A stretch of DNA of 64,000 bases from Syngnathus acus (Eukaryota; Chordata; Actinopteri; Syngnathiformes; Syngnathidae). The translations under genes and the position numbers were made by a program. This document shows positions 1-15,115 of the stretch, piece by piece. The notes under the pieces were generated by a model that had not been told where the DNA came from, did not search any database, and saw nothing but the letters and a program-made list of their open reading frames with translations. Position 1 is the stretch's first letter; each line of letters opens with the position of its first letter. The stretch is from contig NC_051090.1 in the NCBI RefSeq assembly GCF_901709675.1, positions 4,394,342 to 4,458,341 on the forward strand. Direction: 5' to 3'.

Positions 1-113
1 TTCATGTTGTGGCCCAAGACTTTAAAGCATGGGTGCACACACATCAGGGGGTTAGAAATTAAAAAGCTAATTATTCGAATGGCTTGAAGTCATGTTTTTT
101 TTTTGCATCTCAG

Positions 114-3303
<3,190 letters not shown>

Positions 3304-3441
3304 GTTTACACTAAGGAGGTGATGGACAAGGCCTGATGTGAGCAGAACTGTTTCTTATACTTTCACTTGTTTTGATTTTTTGCAATGTATGTATTGTACT
3401 ACTCCGGGCGTTTGTTAATAATTATTATATTTTGTAAAAAA

Positions 3442-3447
3442 AATAAA
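3442..3447 (+). terminator. Polyadenylation signal AATAAA for mier2
   Basis: Canonical AATAAA about 140 bases after the proposed mier2 stop at 3301-3303. It is the first clear signal after the last exon and precedes plpp2. Confidence 0.6.
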
Positions 3448-4638
3448 GAGATGCTATTACATGATGATAGAAGACAAGTAGTTATGCTGCCTTAATTTAA
3501 TTGGAAAGGGTTTGACAGGAGTTATCATTTCCAAATATTTGGCAAACTGCAGAAGGCAGTTAAGCTTAAGCAGATGATGTCAATCAACTGGTTTATACAG
3601 ATCAAATTTGTAAGTAGAGCGTTTTGGTGTCCGTGTCAGGCATGTGATGAGGGAGATGGCTAAAAAATAAATGCTCAAAGCATGTGCTGATTAGTTTCAG
3701 CATTGTAATGTCAAGATGTAATCCAATTCCTTTATTACTGAGAAATTCCAGCAGGGGGCAGAAAAAATACATTTGAAATGAATTCTTTCACTAGAACCCC
3801 TTACAATCTGACACTTATCAATTTAATTTTTCACTTGACCAACATTGTGCACATTTACAGCAAAATGCGAAAATATGTGAAACTTATCAAATTTGGTGAT
3901 ACTTGGCACGTTTTTTGTAATTAATTTGATCTTGTCTTCATTGGAGTATTAGTTATTTTATTTTTCCCCGTTTTTCTTTTCTAATCATTTTTCTCACTTT
4001 AATCAATCTCGTTTTGTTGATGTGACGTAATCTGACATGCCATGACCTCATATTCCCCCACTCCCCGGGTGATACGGATTTATAAAATAATAACCCCCCA
4101 ATTTTTTTTTTTTATGATTCAGCTCATCTATTTTGTGACAATCTTTATTTGTAATTTAATTAATTTTTTAATTTAGTATTTGCAGTCTCCACCTTCCGCC
4201 TCTTGCTCCTCAATGAAGGCATAAAACAGGAAAATGGGAGGGAAAAGGTAATAATGGAGACGTAAAGGAGGAGGTGCCCAGGGTCGCCGTGTGCTGTACT
4301 TCAGTCCTGTGATTTGCTCTCCACAATTGCGTGGACTCGAAACATGTTTGGACGCTCTATGTGGACTCTCTTTTAAAATATCCCAGAACGCAAAGGGGAC
4401 TCTTTTTTTTAAAATAATTCCCACTTCATATTTTTACGACCTTTCCCTACACTTTTTGACACAGACGAGCACTAGTGTTTGTTTACGCGCACAGGTAAAT
4501 GCGAGACAGCCCCGGAAGAACCCGTAGTGCAGGTTGCGTTTTTGTTGTTATGTCGCAAAGCCGAGCAGAATGGACGCGTTTACAGGTACCGTTTGAGCTT
4601 GTTTTATAATTCCAAAGTTGAAACGACGGCGAAGCAAC
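3448..4638. other. mier2-plpp2 intergenic stretch and plpp2 5' region
   Basis: About 1.2 kb, mostly AT-rich, with no supportable coding exon. The last 200 bases before the plpp2 ATG become more mixed in composition and presumably hold its promoter and 5'UTR. I see no clear TATA box or named factor site that I would defend. Confidence 0.4.
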
Positions 4639-7411
4639 ATGAAGAGTGTGAAGAAGAAGCTCTACGTGCTCATGGATGTCCTGTGCGTGCTCGTCGGTGA
4701 GTCTGCTTCGAATTCTTTTTACAGCCAGATGTGTGTAATGACAGTTATTATGGAATGTTTTTCGTTATTTTGCACACACACCAACACGCACCCGATGGTC
4801 TGGATTTGACTCTGCAATGGAAATGCTGGTCGGCTATTCTTCTGTATATGATCCACTTTCCCCAAACGATTCTTCATTCTCCTCCTCGGTGGAGTGGACA
4901 GAGCAGGAAGCTGGAATGTTTGTTTATGGAAATGTGATATTCCATTTTTCTTTGCCAAGAATCTAACCAGGGACGTTCCACTTCCAGCTTCAGCATTGCG
5001 TGACTCCCACGAAATATAAAATTTTGTATTGTATGTATGCAGTTGGCATGTTTCTGCTTCCTAACAAATCCCAGGGCAACTGTCAGTCGTACCCTGTGTG
5101 TCCTGCAAATAATTTGTACCAAAATGTTATTGTTTAAAAAAAAAAAAAAAAGCAAAACACATACTAAACCAATTACTGTACTCTTTCTGACTTTAGCTTC
5201 GGGCAAATTAATATGATTGTGATTGCATTTCTTGCTCTCTCATACTCTTATTACAGTTGAACGACACAGGCAATGCAAACTGCAAAATATTGGAAGTTAA
5301 AATTTCAATTGATTGCTGGGCTCTTGCCGAGAAGATATAAATATTATATTAATAATGCATACGTATCCTGCATCTTGTGCTCTGTTATTCTCTTGCTGCA
5401 TCCGGTCAACACACACACACACACACACACACATAAGCGTAAGTGAGGTTGACAAGACCGTGCAATAATGGCTTGACATAGTGTGTAATTAAATTGACCG
5501 ACGGCGCTTATGGGCACAAAATACTTTTCCGGTTTGGTCCGTAGTTTTTGTTTGCATGTGTTCTCTCACTGTAACATTTCCATTCTATCTTTTTTAGTCA
5601 TGGAATGTATTTTTTGGAAGTCAAAACATTCCGTTTTGTTGCATTTTGCTTGGTGAAGGAAATTATAGAGTGGAAAAAGCAGCACTTCCATTCTGGGTGT
5701 GATTCCTTTGTGTCATCATAGTTGGACCTGCCCATGTCAAACAGCCACGCCACTGAATGACTGTGTTCAGAGTCCCATATCCCGTTTTGTTTATTTTTTA
5801 TAACAACATTGCCATCTGTTTCATTTCCTCTTGCCATTAATCCAAAAATCGTAATAGTACAGTAACCGTTCCCAAGTAAGCATATAAAGAAGTGGTGCAT
5901 ATCGGCTGAGACAAGCTTTGTGTGTTGGGGAGGCGAAACGTTGGAAATGACGGAGAGTCGTCACCGCAAATCGCTGAGCCATTTATTTTTCAGGTACGTG
6001 TTTTAAAATAAGTTTGAAACTTAACCTGTGGATATTTGTTGTGAAGTGTGCCTGCATTGTAATTGTACACAGATAGTGAGTAGGGTGTTGGTTGCAACTC
6101 TAGGCAACGTCGGGGTTTACCTCTCCCAGGCTATTGTTGTCATTTATTTGGCACAGTTGTACTCTGGGTGTTCAAAGCGGAAACACATCATGTACACACC
6201 CACATTCCAAATGATTACACGTATGGAGTCACACATTTCCGAAGTACAATCTCTGTACAACGTTATCGGTATATTCGTTACTCCCACGAACTATACTTTT
6301 CACTGTTTGTCTCTCCAAAGGGCTTTCATAACAAAATGCAAACATTTTTAATTGGTGGTGCTGCAGCTAATTCCCAGAGGCCAGAGTGTTGGGAAGATAG
6401 CTCCTCCAGCGTTCTCAGGGAGCCATCTTGGTGGGAATAGTTTTTCCTCAGGAGAGCAGCGTCATGGAAACCGAAGACACGCTTGTTCCTTTAGGGGCCA
6501 AACGTCGTCTTTTTCCCTCACTGTTATGTTTCCAGTGGCGCACTCTTGTATGGGTAGCAAGTATGGAACCTTTGGGTGGGATTGGCGCACAATAATCTTG
6601 CATATAGAGATCAGCGCGTTTCAATACGAATGATCAGACAAGTGTGTGAGAATTAAATTGATGTAGTGACTACACTATAGCGCCGAAGAAGGATGGTGTT
6701 AAGTGCTTTTGTTGTGTTTTGATTACAGCACTCCCTTAATAGTAGCATGACACGGAGTCATATGGCAACACCACTAGGACAAATACATAAATAAGTGCTG
6801 TGTTAAGATTATTATATTAGTAAGCAAGTATCGCATTCTTAAAGAAGTCATCATCCCCCACGTTTTTTTCACAATAACATCTATGAGTCTAAACACGGCA
6901 TTCTGATTAATATTATGTTTGTGGAATTTGATTTTAAGCCGCAAAATTCATCTGTTTTTCCTCCATCTCAAGGGTTGGCCATTTTGCCACTCGCTGTCGA
7001 CTGAAAATGACACCACATTTGCCAGGTCTCAAGTCACAGCCAATCACAGGTCAGCTTCAGAAAAATGGAGAGCCGTGATTGGTTGTGAAAGTTTGTGAAA
7101 GTTTGGGCTAGACTTCCCCTTTAAATGGTCAAATCTTTAAAGTTGCTTTAATTGCAGCAAAATGTAAGCACATTATTTTTAAGTTTAATATAAGATGACT
7201 TTGAAATATTTGATTAGAAGTGATTTTCGAACGTGGTATATTTATGCTTTTAGGCAGCTATTAATAAAGCAAACGTGAGAAACTTTGTTACGTAGCGTAG
7301 TACTTGGCAGTTTTGCACTTTGTTTGCTTTTGATCACCCGTGTTGAGAGCTCAGACACACACACACACACATACACGCTTGTCACATGCTCATAGTTCCA
7401 TTAGACCACAC

Positions 7412-7442
<31 letters not shown>

Positions 7443-10400
7443 TACGTAGCTTTGAAGTCATATCCATTCTGGCTTACTTGAACTCCTATCGTGGACTTTG
7501 GTGGTTTGGTTTTAAACCTGTGTGGCCCGCTTCTTTCATTCCATCCCTCTACCTCAGATGCTTTTTTTGAGCAAACGCAGACGATTCATTGACTGGCAGC
7601 CCTCGGACGACCTCGCCACCACCCGACGCCTCCTCCCGCAGCTTAGCATACGAGAATGATGGCCCGGGCGAAAGCAGCGGGGATTAAAAATAAAAAAAGA
7701 ATGGGCAGCAGCAGGATTTGCTGTGACTGTTGAAGTTGGGCGTTCCTCCACTGAATTGGAATTCCAGAGGCCACTAGTGAAGGCTCAGCACATACCTTCC
7801 GCCTGAGTCAGGCCAACTCGGGCCGAGACTGTCGGGGAAGAGGGGGAGTCGGGTTGTTGCTCCACGTCGCCTTTAAAATGTTTGCTCATGCTTTACTTAC
7901 GCATGCTGGAATCAGTGATGAAAGAGGCCCAAATGCAAATACGCCCCCTGACCCTTAGACAACCTCACCCAATCAATCCAGATACGTGCCTCCTCTCAGA
8001 ACCATCTACTAATTCCTTCTCTGGAAAAAGCAGTTAACCGACATATTGGATTAGAGTTAGATGTTCCAGTCGAGCTGATTCTTGTGTGATCATCACGTCC
8101 AGACTGGTGTGGTGTTGGCTAATTGAATCCAAATCATTCAAAGTTGCTAAAAAAAACAAAACATTGGAGGATATTTCACACTTTACTCCACAGTGTTGTT
8201 ATTTTGCAAGGTGATTGGTGCGACATGCCCATTTTTTTTGTGTAACCAGGAATGGTTTTAACAACGTCAGCAAATCTTTGCCAAACCACCAGCCAGTAAA
8301 AAAAAGAAAAAAAAAATCATTTTGTTATGGGTCTGGCAAACCACGCTTGGAAACGACATGTGACCTTCTCACTGCCGAGTGCCAAGTATATGAGCGTTGG
8401 CGCTTCGGTGAAAATTGAAAACTAATGGATGTCCTTGGTACGGTTGCGCAGGTGCTGCAGGTTGGGGCGCCAGATGGAAATGGGGAATAAACATCCGGGC
8501 GGCGACGTGCCACTGCGGTCCCCAAAGTCCGGCGTAATTGCACATGTGCGTTTCTAAATGGAGCTTCCTCTATATTTACACGAGAGCGACAAGTGTGTGG
8601 GTGGATGCTGGGCTCAAGACAATAACAGGCGGGCGAGAATGAATAAGATAAAAACAGAGTGGAGGATGTCAATGAGAGGGACGGGATACTTTTTTTCCCC
8701 CTGCGTTACCGTCACAACTTCCAACGATTGCATTACATTTATATACAGGTGTATTTATAGTCGTGAAAATAGTTGATGCTACAATTTTTTTTCATATTAA
8801 TTCGAAAGTCATTATAGTTTTGTAATGTAGTCTTATTCAAATTTCCAAACTGCAACTTTATTTACATATGACTTGTTTTTTTTTCTTTTAATGACTTTCT
8901 TGCAACATTGTAACTTTTCCAGTGATATTACATTTTTCTTTTCACCCTCAAAAATACCCCCTGAATTTCACACCTCTATTCAATTAAAATTTTTAAGTAA
9001 ATATTTCAAAAAGGAAAAAAAAATTACATTTTCTTTGCCGTGTCATTCTTGTAGGAGTATTTTTCCTTTGAAGAAACTTTATATATTTTTAGACTTATTC
9101 CTAAAGAAGCTAACACTCCTACTTCTTGTGAAATAGTCTAACTTTATTCATAATAACATGCTTTTTTTTTTTTTTTTTTTTAACCACAAGTCAAAAATGA
9201 GTCTGCCTTTGTGCGGGAAGGAACGCCTGATCCCAACATCCTGTGCCTTCTAACAGACCTCCCCGTTTGCAGGAGATTAGCCTGGCCACATTCCAGCACT
9301 CCCATCCCGAGAGACGCTTCTGCCTTTTCTATCAAGTCGATCCACGCTGTCAGCGAGATGTCTGAGTTAAGCTCCACTGAGACCGAGGCCTCGCTCTTTA
9401 AGTGGTGTCTCTCCGTCTTGCGGGCTTGTCTCGTGGTCTCTTGGAGGCCCAGTTTGTCTTCAGATGGGTCTATTTTTGACCCGCTGCCGCCGCTCTGTGT
9501 CTGCGCATGATTTTGAGCAATTTGCTTGGGGTGGCATCTTGTACTATTTGCCAACAAAAGCATTCCGTAGACGTTGGAGTCTTTACTGTCAATGCCTGAA
9601 TAGATGTTCAGTGTCGTGACAGATATCTTTTAAATGTACTTAATTTATTAACTTTATTTATTTAAAAGTACTGTACACATCTGGTTAACATCAAGGAACA
9701 CAAAAAGAAAAATCTACATTTTTTGCTCTGTTACAGAAAAAATTGAAGTGCGTCAATTTGCCTGAATTAAATGAAAAATAATAATAGACTAAATAAATAA
9801 GAGCTCCACTGCCACCTACTGTAGTGGATGTGCAATTACATTTTATTCTATGGCAAACAAAATGTCTATAGAAGAAAGTTGCTTTTGAATAGCTGTCCAC
9901 TCTGTCATGAAGGTCATCATTTTTCCAAAGTATTTAACAGAAAACCCATTAAAGTATTTTTAGGCGTCATCATAACTCATCCACAAAATTAAAGTGACAT
10001 TTACAATGCTTTTAAAAAAAAAAAGCAAACTAACAATTTTGGCCAACGTTCTCGTTGGTACCTTTTAATAAATGATGTGCTCAAGCAGTCGAGTTTCACG
10101 GCAAACACTCGGCATTAGTGTTGGCTGATGTCATGTTTTGCCACAGACAGTCCCAGAGTCAGCACTCTGGAAATTTCTGAAGTCATTTTTGGAAGTCAGT
10201 GCACATGAAATATAGTTGGAAGTAAAAGCAGGCTGCTCTGGTATCATTTTATGATGCGCCACCCCCCCAACTCTGCCTCCCTCGGTTAGCCAGCTGGAGA
10301 CAGAGAATGCAGAGGTGGCGGACCATCCAAAAGCTACAGCCCTAAATCCCTGGCGTACCTGCAGACAGGATGTCGCTTTCCAGCCATGTGCTGTATATTG

Positions 10401-13312
10401 TGACACAAACAGGAAGTTGGCGGCGCTACGGCAAACGTTTACAGAAAATGAGACGACGAGCGGGAGTCGTGAATGCAAAATCCAAACATTTATTCAAAAT
10501 ATAATAGACTATTTTCATTTTTTTATTTTTCTAGGCCAAACAATTTGATTACAATTTTGTCATTTTTGGATTTTTAAAAAAAATAATTATACCATTGGTC
10601 AGACTGACAGAAAAGATGTTTTTTTTTTTTATTTAATTTATTTATTTTTGTTGAAAATGGCTTGCTTCTTTCTCCTTCTTCCTTTTCTATCCTCCAAGGG
10701 AAGAAAGAGTTAACATCTGACTTGTTGCCTCGTAAGACTGATGCGTCAAGGCAAAACTGTGCATGTTGGGCCGAAGTGCATGGCGCCAAGGTTGCCCAGT
10801 GACATGAGCCTATAAAGAACTTATTGTTTTGCTCCCCTTAGCACACACAAAGCTTGTGTTTTGTACTTTTGGTCTTGATAGTGTCTGAGGGACACTTGTG
10901 CTGCTTGTTGCCACTGAGCTCCTAATCAAATGTCAGCAGTCATCACTGTGGAAACGAGACAACACGCAGACACTGCATGGTATTCATATAGTAGGTCATG
11001 GGGTTGCCCTTTGTACACTAAAGATAGTCAGGGCCACTCTGGGAATTTTTTTTGGAAAGAATTTGGGTCGATACTCTTCTGAACTTTACAAAAACACACA
11101 TTGTTTCGTTTATTTAGTGCCACCTGCTGGGAATTTATATCAAGCTGGTCAACTTTTATCAGTGTAGTAGTATCGGAGCTTTTTTTTTTTTTTTTTCCCC
11201 TCCACTTACAGTATCGGCATACTTGATGTCAGCGTTTTTATATTGCACTAATATTATGATGAAGGGCGTGAGGGCGGACTTCCGCACGGACTGGATGGTT
11301 TATTTTTCGGTGGTGTTCTAATCAGGCTTTTGACCCTCTTTCATCATGCCAGCTGCACGGCAATACTTGAAAGAAAGCGGGAAGGGGTCCAACTATATAC
11401 AGAAAATCACACTGAGCTGTTTTTCTTGCGTTGAGTGTGACTGTTTGCCTTGGGATCGTGTGGAATCCATTAGCCACTTTATTCGGAACACCTGCACCAA
11501 CGGTATTCCTCACTAATCTGTTGAGGTCATAAGTCTCAAATTTGTTTATTTTGCAGCGGCACTGCCCTTCATCGTCATGACCATCATCTACACACCTTAC
11601 CAGAGGGGCGTGTACTGCGACGACGAAAGCATCAAGTACCCGGTCAAAACGGACACCATCAGCCACGGCATGCTGGCCGCCGTCACCATCTCCTGCACCG
11701 TCGTCATCGTACGTCTGCGCTTTTCTCCGTCCCTTCTCAAAACGCACTCCATATAATTTCCCGATTTTGCCTCATCAGATCTCATCGGGTGAAGCGTATC
11801 TGGTGTACAGCAAAAGGATTTACTCCAATTCCGACTTCAACCAGTACGTGGCCGCCCTCTACAAGGTGGTGGGCACCTTCCTGTTCGGATCCGCCGTTAG
11901 CCAGTCGCTAACCGACCTGGCCAAGTATACCATCGGTCGGCCCAGGCCTAACTTCATGGCCGTGTGTGCGCCTAAAGCGTGCACGGGCTACATGCAGGTC
12001 ATCAACTGCACTGGCCATCCTCAGGACGTCACCGAGTCCAGGTAGGATGACCACGTGATGTTCGTTTTAGGCCAAATGGATGAATATTTTCTTTCTTTTG
12101 TTTCCAGGTTGTCCTTCTACTCTGGCCACTCGTCTTTCGGCATGTACTGCATGCTCTTCCTCGCGGTAAGCAAATTGATGACATGCTTGAATATTCTTAC
12201 TTGGACCAAATTTGTTGTGATTTGATGAGTGAGGCAGACAAGTCCAGGACAGGGACTTTTTAAATGCAAGCCGACTAACTGCATCTCGCCGTCCTCGTTG
12301 GCCCGCAGCTGTACGTGCAGGCCCGGCTGGTCGCCAAGTGGGCGCGACTCCTGCGGCCCACCGTGCAGTTCTTCCTGGTGGCCTTCGCCATCTACGTGGG
12401 CTACACGCGCGTCTCCGATTACAAGCACCACTGGAGCGACGTGCTGGTGGGGCTCCTGCAGGGGGCGCTGGTCGCCGTGATCAATGTAAGTACGCCAACA
12501 TTTAGTTTAAAGATGCTAAAAAAAATAGTCGTCGTCAATCCCGACAAAGCAAACCCCGATGACTTCGTCGTTATTTATTTTGTTTAAGGCCTCGGACGGT
12601 AGCGAGACTGGGTGGGATCGTCCACATCAGTGTTTTGTACAATTCTCACCACAGGAATATGTTGGCTTCATTTCTGCTCGCTGGTACATTTCGGGAAGTG
12701 AGACTAGCACATTGGGCTCCAAGCATTCTTCTCACTTTACGCAGCTGGAACTCTTCATTGTTTGGAATGACGCTCAGCACCATCTTGTGGAAATTACAGA
12801 GTGTCGGTGTCTCGTGGCGAAGGTCATAATTTAGCAAGGACAAAAAGCGTGTTAAAAAGTGTCTCGGTTGTCAAAAAAAAAAAGTTTGATATGGAGCAGG
12901 AATGTACATGCGCACACCTACGTAAAGGTTTTGGAAATGAGAGGCCACCTTTGGCCTTCATGGTGCTGCATGCAATTAGATTCTCTCGAGGGCCTCGCGC
13001 TTTACGACCGCTGCTTTCCGTATGCGTGTGTTCCCCTCAGGTGTGCGTGAGAGCGCCAGACATACTTGATCACACTTTCCCAGCTTGCCCTCTTCACACA
13101 ACTGTATAGTTTTAATTTTACAAGACTAGAAATAATACAAGAAAATGATTGGCTGTGTGTCGCAGGTGCGCTTCGTGTCGGACTTTTTCAAGAAGCGTCC
13201 TCCGCGCCGTGCCAAGCCCGATCACGCCGAAAGCGAGGAGCCGGAAAGGAAGCCCAGCCTGCAGTTTGTCGAGTCGGAGCACAACAACCATTACAACTGC
13301 CACCCGGTGTGA
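4639..13312 (+). CDS. plpp2: Phospholipid phosphatase 2 (PLPP2/LPP2, formerly PPAP2C)
   Basis: This is a six-pass membrane lipid phosphate phosphatase that dephosphorylates phosphatidic acid, lysophosphatidic acid, sphingosine-1-phosphate and ceramide-1-phosphate. Coding exons are 4639-4696, 11557-11708, 11779-12041, 12108-12165, 12309-12485 and 13166-13312, all GT-AG and phase-consistent, giving 284 residues (human about 288). The PAP2 catalytic motifs are all present: C1 KYTIGRPRP (residues 119-127), C2 FYSGHSS with SGH at 163-165, and C3 [12 protein letters not shown] with Arg211, His217 and Asp221. Hydrophobic spans lie before and between these. The start is the ATG of [15 protein letters not shown]. 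It lies head-to-tail downstream of mier2, the same order and relative orientation as human 19p13.3. The SLTDLAKY and [14 protein letters not shown] stretches favour PLPP2 over PLPP1/3. No missing catalytic residue was seen. Confidence 0.96.
5408..5434. repeat. (CA)n microsatellite
   Basis: Uninterrupted CA run in plpp2 intron 1. Confidence 0.9.
7034..7088. repeat. Short inverted repeat, possible MITE remnant
   Basis: TCACAGCCAATCAC (7034-7047) and GTGATTGGTTGTGA (7075-7088) are inverted copies matching at 13 of 14 bases around a 27-base spacer. It resembles the end of a degraded MITE, and each arm also contains a CCAAT core. Family unknown. Confidence 0.35.
7412..7439. repeat. (TG)n microsatellite
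   Basis: TG run in plpp2 intron 1; a CA run lies about 50 bases upstream at 7352-7371, so the two could pair. Confidence 0.9.
9180..9563 (-). other. Unidentified 127-codon ORF ending at a poly(A) run
   Basis: On the minus strand an ATG (9563-9561) opens a 127-codon frame of balanced composition (for example [18 protein letters not shown]). It stops with TAA directly against a run of about 20 A (plus-strand T run near 9162-9181). I do not recognise the protein. The stop-plus-A-tail arrangement would fit a retrotransposed fragment, but a chance ORF in an intron is equally possible. No splice sites, promoter or domain are evident. Confidence 0.25.
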
Positions 13313-14591
13313 GCCGCCCGCACGGTACGCCCTCAACACCAGCACCATTAACGGGCGGGCGAGTCATTTTCTCGAGTCAACCACTCGCCTGCCATCTGCT
13401 TCTCACGACCACTAGACTGAACCAGGAGGTCTCCTCCTCTTCGTAAAGCCTCCTCGTTCTCCCGGAGGCGTCGTCGAAGGCAAAGACTCGCAAATGACGT
13501 GGGAGCGCTGCATTCTTACATTTGTGAAGGCAGACTTGCCCATTCAGCCCTATTGGTAGATTGGTTTGTGTGTCTGTGTGTGTGTCTGTGTGTGTGTGTC
13601 TGTGCATGTTTGCGTGAGTGCAGTTGACCATCTTTTTCTACTCACGGGCTGCGAGTGAGAACGGACTGCAATGTGGATTTGTAAAGCTTTGTGCATATAC
13701 CACTACCATATTGCCCAACAAAAATATTTTAGAGTCAAATGTAAGAATGAGACATTTAAAAAAACAACAACTGTTAATTTATTGTAAATTTTCCTTCTCT
13801 ATTTTTAGTGCAATCACCCTGCTTGCCACTTTGAGCCGCACGTGCTCTATCTTAAGATTGCGAAGGATCTGTTTTATAAAGGTGTGTTTGTATGTAAGTG
13901 TATGAAAAATATTTTTATTGTCGTATAATTGTGTTGGTCTTAAGCAGGGGTGGGCATATTTGTGCTCAAGGGGCCACATTTGATAGGATTATACTATATA
14001 GCCTATATAATATTATATAATTAGATTATTATATAATAGTATATAGTATTTATATCTATTTATACTGTATCTCTATAGTATATATAGTATAACTGTTAAA
14101 TGTGTTATTTTATATTTGATTTTTTATTATTTACAATAAATCAACCAACCAGATATTTTATGTTTTAAGTACATTTTAACGCACCTTTTTAAATGAAAAA
14201 TACAGCTACAATAATGTATTAAATATTACAGGATCCTTCCTAATCAAAACGCCTTATGTGGCCCCCGACCCGTATTTTGCCCACCCCTGTCGTTACAATG
14301 TCAGTTTCCAAAATGGCCGTCCGACGACAGGTCCGGCGCAGACCCGAGAAGTGGCCACTAATATTGTCAAACAAGCACAAACAGCTGCTCCAGATGAAGT
14401 GTCGTGCGAGAGACCCCCCCCCCTCGACCCCGACCGACCGACCCTGACGTGCAGCTGTAGACAAACGCACAGGTGCGGGTGTCGCCGATGTTCTCAGCTG
14501 ATATTTTATCAGCGTGTGCCTTCAACTAGGTGCTATCACGTGTGTCCCTGTGTAAATAGAAGCTTTATGTTGTCTACATTTTTGGAATAAA
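13313..14591 (+). other. plpp2 3'UTR region ending at AATAAA (14586-14591)
   Basis: Non-coding sequence after the plpp2 stop. It contains a TG-rich microsatellite near 13566-13602, a hAT-like MITE, and two candidate poly(A) signals: one inside the MITE-derived AT-rich sequence (near 14135) and AATAAA at 14586-14591. Confidence 0.5.
13945..14289. mobile_element. Non-autonomous hAT-like MITE (about 345 bp)
   Basis: Perfect 12-bp terminal inverted repeats: CAGGGGTGGGCA at 13945-13956 and its reverse complement at 14278-14289. Subterminal similarity extends inward, since both ends carry GGGGCCACAT-type blocks. The interior is AT-rich with no ORF. Ends of this kind are typical of hAT/Charlie MITEs. 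The 8-base flanks (GTCTTAAG and TCGTTACA) do not match, so the target-site duplication is degraded or the edges are imprecise. Confidence 0.8.
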
Positions 14592-14904
14592 TGTATAATC
14601 TGCATTCATTTAAGTTGTTTTTCTGTTCTGAGGTGATTGGAAGTACAAGAAATAGCAACAAATGCTCAAAAGTACTTCACAACCAAAGAAGGTGGCCAAA
14701 AGGAGAAACCTCGGTCCAACGTTTATTTGCCCTTGGCCTGGCGTGTCGCGATGTGATTTATGTATTTACACTCGCACGCCATTTCTCTCGCTTCACATCT
14801 TTCCATCTCGCCGTTATGAGTCCGATGAGATGGATTGGAAAAAACACGTCTTGTGGAAGGAACGGTGAGGTAAACGACCCTGGAGTATGTCACCCTTGGG
14901 ATTC

Positions 14905-15115
14905 AAGGTATCTCCAAAAGTATTGGAACGGCAGGGTCAGTTCTTGTTTGTGAAGACATTTTGGTTCTTGCATCAAAATAAGAACATGACACAAAAGTTT
15001 AGCTTTTATTTCCTGGTACGTACATCGAGATGTGTGAAAACAACTCAGGACAACGTATGTGCAAAAGTATTGGAACGAAACGTGAATAACAACTACGATT
15101 TGTTGGCCTAAGCCT
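14905..15115. mobile_element. Teleost interspersed repeat with 'AAAAGTATTGGAACG' motifs
   Basis: The motif CAAAAGTATTGGAACG occurs near 14914-14930 and again at 15062-15077. The sequence between contains a 'GCTTTTATTTCCTGG' block. From memory this is a widespread teleost DNA-transposon-derived repeat; the exact family is not resolved. Confidence 0.5.

Larger units (their letters stand above)
4697..11556 (+). other. plpp2 intron 1 (6.9 kb)
   Basis: Long first intron bounded by G|gtgagt and ttgcag. It contains CA/TG microsatellites (about 5408-5434, 7352-7371, 7412-7439), a small inverted repeat (7034-7088) and an unexplained antisense ORF (9180-9563). Nothing else in it looks coding. Confidence 0.7.

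Noticed and set aside
6028-6351. 107-codon plus-strand ORF in plpp2 intron 1
   Set aside because: No ATG at its start, no family resemblance; composition typical of intronic chance frames.
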